Assembly (NCBI GenBank): GCA_013298895.1
Contig: JAAFJM010000005.1
Coordinates: forward strand, 170,229-230,186
Source: Bacteroidota bacterium
GTDB lineage: Bacteria; Bacteroidota; Bacteroidia; UKL13-3
Reading direction: 5' to 3'
DNA length: 59,958 bases
Part shown: positions 9,422 through 16,143 of the stretch, one piece after another
Numbering within the stretch: the first letter of the stretch is position 1
Layout: each line of letters begins with the position of its first letter
Program-made: the position numbers and the translations under genes
The notes under the pieces: model-generated
Database searches by the model: none
Told to the model about the DNA's origin: nothing
Seen by the model: only the letters and a program-made list of their open reading frames with translations

Positions 9422-10105
9422 ATGTTCATGTCTGCCTCCAATAAACTCAAACCCAAAAAAGTATTTTTAACTGATGCTGTTATTGAAACTTTTAACAGTG
9501 CAAAAAACGGAAAGTTATTGGTAGAAATAGTGGGCGGAAAATTGATGTTAAATACCCGCAATGCCAATCAATCTTTTGATGGTTTGCACCAATTGTTTCA
9601 ATTAATATTTGCCGATTTAAAGTCCGATTTAGCTAATATTAACCAAGTTTTATGTTTGGGTTTAGCCGGTGGAAGTGTGGTTCATATTTTACGAAACGAA
9701 TTGCAATTGCTATGCAAAATTACTGCGGTAGAATACGATGAAGTAATGGTGCAAATTGCCCAAAAACATTTTGGTTTACAGCAGTTTGATAACCTAAATG
9801 TAGTTATTGCCGATGCGTTTACTTATACCGAACAGCAAGCTTTTAACCAAATTTTCGATTTAATTTTGGTTGATTTATTTGAAGACAATAAAGTAGCTAA
9901 TGGCATTTTTAATCCTCATTTTAGTGAACAATTATTAGAAATGTGTCCGCATGGAATGATGGTTATCAATACCATTTGTAAAAACAAAGTGCAGGAAAAA
10001 CAAATCAATAGGTTGGTGGATTTTTTTAAACAAAAACAGCTTATCTGTAACTTGAAAATATATGATATAGCGCCAACCAATAAGGTTTTGGTGGTTTATA
10101 CTTAA
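9422..10105 (+). CDS. spermidine-synthase-like class I methyltransferase-fold protein
   Basis: The product has about 227 residues from ATG 9422 (a second ATG lies at 9428). A Rossmann-type nucleotide-binding segment VLCLGLAGGSVVH lies at about residues 76-88. It is followed by acidic AVEYDEVMV, then DAFTY and DLILVDLF, the order seen in spermidine synthases and related fused proteins. The N-terminal part is short and lacks the full polyamine-binding domain, so the activity may be something other than aminopropyl transfer. It is not in an obvious operon. Confidence 0.72.
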   Translation: MFMSASNKLKPKKVFLTDAVIETFNSAKNGKLLVEIVGGKLMLNTRNANQSFDGLHQLFQLIFADLKSDLANINQVLCLGLAGGSVVHILRNELQLLCKITAVEYDEVMVQIAQKHFGLQQFDNLNVVIADAFTYTEQQAFNQIFDLILVDLFEDNKVANGIFNPHFSEQLLEMCPHGMMVINTICKNKVQEKQINRLVDFFKQKQLICNLKIYDIAPTNKVLVVYT

Positions 10106-10122
10106 TGGTTTTCTTCCCCTAT

Positions 10123-10193
10123 CTCCCGCAAGTGTTTATCACGCCTAGCGTAAGTCACTTGTGGGATTAAGTAAGCAAAGTTTGTAACTTTGC
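10123..10193 (+). repeat. left REP-like end of transposase element (two hairpins)
   Basis: The first hairpin has arms TCCCGCAAGTG (10124-10134) and CACTTGTGGGA (10156-10166), with an inner ACGC/GCGT stem at 10141-10151. The second is a perfect stem, GCAAAGTT (10175-10182) with AACTTTGC (10186-10193), and a TGT loop. The right end at 10764-10830 repeats this design in inverted orientation. Confidence 0.75.
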
Positions 10194-10214
10194 TATAATA
10201 AAAACCCAAAAAAA

Positions 10215-10763
10215 ATGAGCCTTGCTTATAAATTTCATAACCCCGATGGATTGTATGTTGTAACCTTTGCCACCATTGGCTGGATTGATGTTTTCACAAG
10301 AAATATGTACAAAAATATTTTGTTAGAAAGCATTCAATTTTGTCAAATAAATAAAGGTTTAGATTTAAATGCTTGGTGTTTAATGACGAATCACCTTCAT
10401 TTTATTGGTAGTGCAAGAGAAAGATTTTTAATGTCGAACATATTGCGCGATATGAAAAAGTTTACCAGCAAAAAGATAATTGAGGTTATTGCAAATAATG
10501 AACAAGAATCGAGAAGAGAATGGATGTTGGCCATTTTTTAGAACGCAGGTAATTACAATATTAATAATAAAGATTTTCAATTTTGGCAGCAGGATAACAG
10601 ACCTATTGAACTTAGGAGTAATGAAGTTATTCAACAAAAACTCATTTATATCCATAATAATCCTGTAGCAATGGGCTTGGTAGATGAATCTTGGCATTGG
10701 AAATACAGCAGTGCAATAGATTATGAAGGCGGTAAAGGTTTACTTGATTTGATTATGATTTAG
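10215..10763 (+). pseudogene. REP-associated tyrosine transposase-like (Y1/HUH) gene with in-frame TAG
   Basis: The frame of 183 codons is broken only by TAG at 10539-10541. The first 108 residues carry MTNHLHFIG with the HUH pair H60 and H62, and ESRREWML, as in Bacteroidota RAYT / IS200-like transposases. After the amber codon the same frame continues as NAGNYNINNKDFQFWQQDN and then IHNNPVAMGLV and WHWKYSSA, the normal C-terminal half of the family. One AAG-to-TAG change would explain the break. Some relatives have a tyrosine where this protein reads MKKFTSKK, so the catalytic Tyr is uncertain. REP-like hairpins flank the gene on both sides. Confidence 0.85.
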
Positions 10764-10830
10764 ATTAAAGTTGCAAACTTTAATTATTTAGCCTCACAAG
10801 TGAAGCTTCGCTTAACACTTGCGAGAGCGG
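10764..10830 (-). repeat. right REP-like end of transposase element (two hairpins)
   Basis: A perfect stem ATTAAAGTT (10764-10772) with AACTTTAAT (10776-10784) is followed by a longer hairpin. The longer hairpin has arms CTCACAAGTG (10793-10802) and CACTTGCGAG (10816-10825), with an inner AAGC/GCTT stem. Read in reverse complement it matches the left end at 10123-10193 in order and structure. Confidence 0.75.
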
Positions 10831-10878
10831 GGTGTACAAGGCAAAAAAGGCATTGCCAGCACCATAACAACAAATGTT

Positions 10879-10917
10879 AGCCTAGAAAACAAATACCATT
10901 TGTTGGCTTTTATTTTT
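10879..10917 (+). terminator. possible terminator behind the transposase element
   Basis: AACAAAT (10888-10894) and ATTTGTT (10898-10904) pair around ACC, with an outer AGCC/GGCT extension, followed by a T-rich run. The rest of 10764-10964 holds no gene that I can see. Confidence 0.45.
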
Positions 10918-10964
10918 ATCTCCATTGTCTAGTAGTTCTAAGTGTAATAGATAAAAGGAAATAA

Positions 10965-11321
10965 TTAGAACAAATCCCTCATCCTAATTTTTGTTGGAGT
11001 AACTGTGATAAACTTATTTAAAAGGTTGTGCTGTTTTTCCTTAATCAATTTTACCAATATATTTGTTATTTCAGATAATTCAGAAAAATGATACCGCAAA
11101 AATATTACACTTATTCCTGTCACATGATGAGAAAAAATCCATTCTCCAAAATCTTTATCTTCGGTTAAAATAATCGCGTTGGACTTTTGTTTTGCTAGAT
11201 TAATAATGCTAAAATCATCTATACCACGAAATTCATCATAAATATAAATTACCTCTACCCCAAGCAAACGCAATGATCCTGTTATACTTCTTGGAATATT
11301 TTCATCCGCGATAATTAACAT
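10965..11321 (-). CDS. DUF5615 family PIN-like protein (putative toxin)
   Basis: From ATG 11321 the product has 118 residues; the frame is open further upstream but that part overlaps the partner gene and adds nothing conserved. It begins MLIIADENIP and carries GIDDFSI and TEDKDFGEW, the acidic motifs of DUF5615 PIN-like nucleases. These are generally paired with DUF433 proteins, as here: the upstream DUF433 gene ends two bases before this start. A role as an RNase toxin is likely by family association, but not shown for this protein. Confidence 0.8.
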   Translation of the reverse strand: MLIIADENIPRSITGSLRLLGVEVIYIYDEFRGIDDFSIINLAKQKSNAIILTEDKDFGEWIFSHHVTGISVIFLRYHFSELSEITNILVKLIKEKQHNLLNKFITVTPTKIRMRDLF

Positions 11322-11323
11322 AA

Positions 11324-11545
11324 CTATTCCAAAATTAATTCGTTTGAAATTACATCCGAAGCATAAGCCAAACAAGCATATATTTGTTCATTGTTCAAGC
11401 TTGGATACATTTCAATAATTTGCTTAGTTGAAGCTCCTTCTGATAGTTTTTTCAAGATCAACTCTACTGTAATTCTAGTTCCTTTAATTACAGGTTTTCC
11501 TAACATAATGGTGTGATTTGATTCAATATAATCCTGAAATTTCAT
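11324..11545 (-). CDS. DUF433 family protein (putative antitoxin)
   Basis: This small protein of 73 residues contains the DUF433 signature KPVIKGTRITVELILKKLSE and a helix-turn-helix-like segment ASTKQIIEMYPSL. The family is typically an antitoxin or DNA-binding partner of DUF5615/PIN-domain proteins. It is first in a two-gene unit, and its stop codon is two bases from the start of the DUF5615 gene. The short length is normal. Confidence 0.82.
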   Translation of the reverse strand: MKFQDYIESNHTIMLGKPVIKGTRITVELILKKLSEGASTKQIIEMYPSLNNEQIYACLAYASDVISNELILE

Positions 11546-11659
11546 AAGTCAAATATAATTAATTATTGAATTCATTTCCTATAAAATAACCACTCAAAAA
11601 ATGAAATGTGTGGTTTCCAAATTTTAAAATAAATTCGCAGTTACAATTTTCTTTTGATT

Positions 11660-12952
11660 ATGTATAAATACAGCCCTATAAACAACGAACTTTTTAAGTT
11701 AAATCGTGCCAATTTTGTTAAGCAATTAAAGGCCAATAGCATTGCTATTTTTAACTCAAACGATGAGCATCCTTGGAATGGTGATGCTACCCATAAATTT
11801 AAACAAAACAGCGATATTTTTTACCTTAGTGGCATTGACCAAGAGGAAAGCATTTTGGTAATTTATCCCAATAGCCCAACTCCTGAATTACGCGAAGCCT
11901 TGTTTATTAAACAAACCAGCGATTTAATGGTAACTTGGAATGGTTATAAACTTACTCAAGCGCAAGCACAAGAAGTAAGCGGAATAGCCAATGTATTTTG
12001 GTTAGACGATTTTGAAGCAAAAATTCGCCAAGCTATTAATTATGCGCAAAACATTTATTTAAGTTTAAATGAAAATGACCGCAGCACTGTAACTACTCCT
12101 TACAAAGATTTGCGTTTTGCGCAAACCATGCGCGAAAAATATCCTTTGCATAATTTTGAACGTGCAGCGCCAATTGTACAACGTTTGCGTGCTATTAAAT
12201 CTAAATACGAATTAGAGTTGATGAATGTAGCTGTTGGTATAAGCGAAAAAATGATTAACCGTCTGTTCAAATTTGTAAAACCGGGCGTTTGGGAATACGA
12301 AATAGAAGCCGAAATTATTCATTCATATATTAGTAATCGTGCTAACGGACATTCGTTTCAACCTATTGTAGCAAGTGGACAAAACTCGTGTATTTTACAT
12401 TATAACAATAATAACCAACAATGTAAAGATGGCGATATCATACTCATTGATAGTGGTGCTGATTATGCCAATTATGCCAGCGATATGACTAGGGTAATTC
12501 CAGTAAATGGCAAGTTTACAGCTCGCCAAAAACAAGTTTATAATGCCGTATTGCATGTAATGAATGAAGCAAAAAAACTATTGAAACCAGGCGTTATGCT
12601 TATGGAATACCAAGCACAAGTAGGTTTAATTATGGAAGAACAATTGATAAAATTAGGCTTACTTACTGCTGACGATATTGCGAAACAAAATCCAAATTGG
12701 CCAGCTTACAAAAGGTATTTTATGCATGGAACAAGCCACTTTTTAGGTATTGATGTGCATGATGTAGGTATGCGTTATGAACCAATGAAAGCAGGCATGA
12801 CATTTAGCTGTGAACCGGGTATTTATATTAAAGAAGAAGCCATTGGAATTAGGTTAGAAAACGAAATACTAATTACTGAAAATGGTTGTTTAGATTTAAT
12901 GAGCCATATTCCAATTGAGGCGGATCATATTGAAGAGTTGATGAATGGTTAG
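11660..12952 (+). CDS. aminopeptidase P family protein (Xaa-Pro aminopeptidase)
   Basis: The product has 430 residues from ATG 11660 (a TTG two codons upstream is less likely). It has an N-terminal creatinase-type domain with SGIDQEESILVIYP, then the pita-bread metalloprotease domain. The five expected dinuclear metal ligands are present: D264, D275, H360, E385 and E402, in DSGADYANYASDMTR, HGTSHFLG, CEPGIYI and ENEILIT. It removes N-terminal residues preceding proline and is probably cytoplasmic, as no signal peptide is seen. Confidence 0.93.
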   Translation: MYKYSPINNELFKLNRANFVKQLKANSIAIFNSNDEHPWNGDATHKFKQNSDIFYLSGIDQEESILVIYPNSPTPELREALFIKQTSDLMVTWNGYKLTQAQAQEVSGIANVFWLDDFEAKIRQAINYAQNIYLSLNENDRSTVTTPYKDLRFAQTMREKYPLHNFERAAPIVQRLRAIKSKYELELMNVAVGISEKMINRLFKFVKPGVWEYEIEAEIIHSYISNRANGHSFQPIVASGQNSCILHYNNNNQQCKDGDIILIDSGADYANYASDMTRVIPVNGKFTARQKQVYNAVLHVMNEAKKLLKPGVMLMEYQAQVGLIMEEQLIKLGLLTADDIAKQNPNWPAYKRYFMHGTSHFLGIDVHDVGMRYEPMKAGMTFSCEPGIYIKEEAIGIRLENEILITENGCLDLMSHIPIEADHIEELMNG

Positions 12953-12954
12953 CA

Positions 12955-13200
12955 ATCATTTCGACAAGCTCAATGACCAATATGCAATTAGCAAAATAAA
13001 ATGATATTGAGCGATCATGTCTAGCGGAGTCGAGACATTTATAGCGGGTTCTCGTCCGATAGCTATCGGACTTTTCTCGAACTGACTGTATAATTGGCAA
13101 TAAGCAATTGGCAACAGGCAAATAATATCTCCACAGATTGCGTTAATTTACGCAGAAAAAATCTAAGCAAATCTGCGTAATCTGCGGGACAAAAAGTAAA
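12955..13200. repeat. intergenic cluster of structured repeats
   Basis: This 250-bp gap holds no gene. It contains a TTTCGACAAGCTCAATGACC segment, an AGCGGAGTCGAGACA segment, and a perfect 18-base palindrome at 13054-13071 (GTCCGATAGCTATCGGAC). A second unit at about 13130-13190 has TTACGCAGA (13148-13156) inverted with TCTGCGTAA (13172-13180), plus an outer CCACAGATT/AATCTGCGG pair. These resemble dispersed intergenic repeats I recall from other Bacteroidota genomes. Copy number cannot be judged from one window. Confidence 0.55.
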
Positions 13201-13203
13201 AGC

Positions 13204-14028
13204 ATGATAGACATAGACAAAGCATTTAACGATAAAAACCCTAGGCTATATAAATTATTGCCTGGCTTTTTTATTAATTGGATAAAACGAATTGTTCATC
13301 AAGAAGAAATAAACCAATTTGTAAAAGAAAGTGAAAACGGCACTGCTATTCAGTTTGGAGCTAATGCAGTTACTGCGTTAGGCGCTAAAGCTGAATCGAT
13401 AGGATTAGAAAATATTCCAAAAACTGGCGGGGTAATTATAGCTGCTAATCATCCATTAGGTGGTGCAGATGGTTTGGCTTTAATTGGTGAAGTAGGCAAA
13501 GTGCGCAACGATTTAAAGTTTATTGTAAACGATTTGTTGATGCAATTCAAAAAATTGGAAGGCGTTTTTGTGCCCGTAAATAAACATGGAACAAATACCA
13601 AACAAAACTTGCAGCGTATTGAACAACTTTATGGCGAAGGACATTGTATTTTGATATTTCCAGCAGGTTTATGCAGCCGCAAACAAGATGGAACAATAAT
13701 GGATTTACCTTGGCAAAAAAGCTTTATTAGCCAAGCAGTAAAACATAATTTGCCCATTGTTCCAACTTTTATTGATGCTTATAACAGCAACTTTTTTTAT
13801 AATCTAGCTAATATTAGAAAAAAGCTTGGTATTAAAGCCAATATTGAGATGTTTTTTTTGGCAGATGAAATGTTTAAACAAAAGGGCAAAACCATAAAAT
13901 TTACTTTTGGACAACCCGTTTTGCCAACTACATTTAATAAAACCAAAAATGTGTATGAATGGGCACAAGCTTTAAAGAGGTTTATTTACAAGCTAAAGGA
14001 AAATCCAAAAGCCATTTTTGAAAAGTAA
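13204..14028 (+). CDS. PlsC-like acyltransferase, probable GlsA/OlsA O-acyltransferase
   Basis: The 274-residue protein has the lysophospholipid acyltransferase core: NHPLGGADG with H83 and D89, and FPAGLCSRK further on, a variant associated with aminolipid O-acyltransferases rather than standard PlsC. In Bacteroides such a protein (GlsA) acylates the hydroxyl of N-acyl-glycine to make glycine lipids; OlsA does the same for ornithine lipids. The next gene (14195) is a GNAT-type N-acyltransferase of the matching family, which supports this role. Glycine or another amino acid as head group is inference. Confidence 0.8.
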   Translation: MIDIDKAFNDKNPRLYKLLPGFFINWIKRIVHQEEINQFVKESENGTAIQFGANAVTALGAKAESIGLENIPKTGGVIIAANHPLGGADGLALIGEVGKVRNDLKFIVNDLLMQFKKLEGVFVPVNKHGTNTKQNLQRIEQLYGEGHCILIFPAGLCSRKQDGTIMDLPWQKSFISQAVKHNLPIVPTFIDAYNSNFFYNLANIRKKLGIKANIEMFFLADEMFKQKGKTIKFTFGQPVLPTTFNKTKNVYEWAQALKRFIYKLKENPKAIFEK

Positions 14029-14194
14029 TAATAGTATCAAAAATAGCAGTACTGCTCTATATAGCTTAATTACAAATAGATACAAAAATGCTAATTATTT
14101 AACATGCTCACATTACAACTTATTTTATTATTTTTTTAGGTTTTGCTAACAAATTGCAAATATTTTTTACATCTTGCAACTATTATACGATTTA

Positions 14195-15133
14195 ATGCAG
14201 CCAATAGTTGACAAAATAGATAGAGCCCTCCTAAAAAGTGAACTTACAGCCGAAAGGTTTGTGAGGCCAACTAATAATATTACCAACCAAATTTATATTT
14301 TTGATGGAAATAGTGCACCAAATTTAATGCTTGAAGTTGGGAGATTACGCGAAGTTTCGTTCAGAGAAGCAGGCGGAGGATCAGGCAAAAATGCTGATAT
14401 TGATGAACACGATACAGGAAAATATATTTATAAGCAACTTATTGTTTGGAACCCAGAAGATGAAGAAATTGTGGGTGGTTATCGTTATGCTATTTGTAGC
14501 GATGTAGAAGACGAAAATGGAATTTACCATCTTTCAACTGCAGAAATTTTTGAATACAGCGAAAAACTAAAAAAAGAGTATTTTCCATATACTATTGAAT
14601 TAGGAAGAAGCTTTGTTCAACCTCAATACCAACCTTCGTTAGATAATAGAAAAGGATTATTTAGTTTGGATAATTTATGGGATGGATTAGGGGCGTTAAC
14701 TGTTTTGCACCCGCACATAAAATACTTTTTTGGTAAGGTAACCAACTATCAGCATTTTAGTAAGGAAGCGAGGGATTATATTTTAGCTTTTATGGATTAT
14801 TATTTCCCAGAAAATGAAGGGTTGATCAATATTCCAAATCCACTTAAAACTGAAACTGATTGTACCGAATTTTTAAAAAATATAAAAGGACTTCCATTTA
14901 AAGAAGGACATTTGTATTTAAATAAAACTGTTCGTTCGTTAGGAGAATATATTCCGCCTTTATTTAACAACTACATGAACTTAAGCCCAACCATGAAAAC
15001 GTTTGGCACTGCGGTAAATAGTCACTTTGGTTATGTGGAAGAAACCGGAATTATGGTTACTATTGCTGATATCTACCCAACAAAAAAAGACCGACATATC
15101 AATAGTTTTATTGAGTTTTTAAAAAACAAATAG
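14195..15133 (+). CDS. GNAT-fold N-acyltransferase, probable GlsB/OlsB
   Basis: From ATG 14195 the product has 312 residues; an in-frame TTG at 14174 would add seven. A TACATCTTGC promoter-like stretch overlaps that TTG, which favours the ATG. RFVRPTNN, GRLREVSFREAGGG and DIDEHDTGKY are hallmarks of the OlsB/GlsB or 'hemolysin-like' N-acyltransferases that transfer a 3-hydroxyacyl chain from ACP to an amino acid. It follows the PlsC-like gene by 166 bp, the partner expected for the second acylation. Together they probably make an aminoacyl lipid of the membrane. Confidence 0.78.
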   Translation: MQPIVDKIDRALLKSELTAERFVRPTNNITNQIYIFDGNSAPNLMLEVGRLREVSFREAGGGSGKNADIDEHDTGKYIYKQLIVWNPEDEEIVGGYRYAICSDVEDENGIYHLSTAEIFEYSEKLKKEYFPYTIELGRSFVQPQYQPSLDNRKGLFSLDNLWDGLGALTVLHPHIKYFFGKVTNYQHFSKEARDYILAFMDYYFPENEGLINIPNPLKTETDCTEFLKNIKGLPFKEGHLYLNKTVRSLGEYIPPLFNNYMNLSPTMKTFGTAVNSHFGYVEETGIMVTIADIYPTKKDRHINSFIEFLKNK

Positions 15134-15140
15134 TTGTAAT

Positions 15141-16127
15141 TTACTTAAGAATTAAATACTCAAACTTAGGAGTACCTTTTACACCATTATTATTGAAATC
15201 TAAGAAACGAAGTTTATAGGTTTCGTGTGAATGCCAATCTCTAATAATATAATTAACTTTGGTACGAGCTACATACTGTCCGGTTGTAAAATTATACACT
15301 TTCCAATCGTAACCCATTACATCACGTAAATTAGAGTAATGACAATTATTTTCAGCATATATTGGGGTAATAGCCTCAAAATTAATTGTACTATCTATAG
15401 CTACATCATTTTTAAATGTATTTATAAAAATCCCTCTTACCACATATTTTACAATAGGGTCATTTTCGTAAAACACATAACGGTATTTTAAGAAACAAAA
15501 ATCCCAGTCATCTTTTTTAGGTTCAAAGTTTATGTAAGTTGTAGGTGTAGTAAAACTAAAATATACATTTTGTTTCGATGGATCTTTATCTAAAATAATA
15601 CTTACTATAGCATTAGGATTATCAAGCGTAGCATATTCAAATTTATAACTGTTTTGGTTAACATCTATAAATCTAATTTGAAAATACCTATCTGTTTTAT
15701 AATAACCACCTCTGTCTAAAATATAAATTTTATCGCCATTTTCAAGCCAACGGTTAATGGCTAACGAGTCGTAACAACCACAAGGCGAATCCCATTTATA
15801 ATTAAAAGTATCTGGCTTGCTACTTCTAATAAATTTACGTGAATTAACCTTAGCAGCATACATATCCATTCCACCATTAATGGTTATATTATAACCAAAT
15901 TGTGAGGCATCAAAAGCTAAATCCCAACTATTGATATTAACAAGAGTTATCTGACTATCTTTTAAATTAAAAAAAGCTTGTTTCTCAAAATCTTTACCCA
16001 AACTATCAATTACAATAAACGAGGTATTGCCACGAGCAGGTAATTTTATAGTTGGTTCATCCTTTTCACATGCTGTAATCACAAATGTTATGACAAAAAG
16101 AAAATAAGCTAGTTTATTAATATTCAC
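15141..16127 (-). CDS. HmuY-like lipoprotein (putative heme-binding)
   Basis: The product has 328 residues from a GTG start at 16127. The N-terminus is a lipoprotein signal with Cys at residue 20 (FVITACEKD). The mature protein has HmuY-like segments: FFNLKDSQITLVNINSWDLAF near residues 57-77, and later YFSFTT... then DDWDFCFLKYRY and GYDWKVYN. HmuY proteins of Bacteroidota bind heme at the cell surface and hand it to a TonB receptor. It is the last gene of a three-gene operon, 16 bp behind the receptor gene. The gene at 18241 encodes a protein with the same two-part pattern. Ligand identity is inferred from family and context. Confidence 0.72.
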   Translation of the reverse strand: MNINKLAYFLFVITFVITACEKDEPTIKLPARGNTSFIVIDSLGKDFEKQAFFNLKDSQITLVNINSWDLAFDASQFGYNITINGGMDMYAAKVNSRKFIRSSKPDTFNYKWDSPCGCYDSLAINRWLENGDKIYILDRGGYYKTDRYFQIRFIDVNQNSYKFEYATLDNPNAIVSIILDKDPSKQNVYFSFTTPTTYINFEPKKDDWDFCFLKYRYVFYENDPIVKYVVRGIFINTFKNDVAIDSTINFEAITPIYAENNCHYSNLRDVMGYDWKVYNFTTGQYVARTKVNYIIRDWHSHETYKLRFLDFNNNGVKGTPKFEYLILK

Positions 16128-16143
16128 GTTTGTTTTTTATTAT

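Noticed and set aside
10428-10697. Antisense open frame across the transposase
   Set aside because: No family similarity, and the + strand frame has clear transposase motifs on both sides of the TAG.
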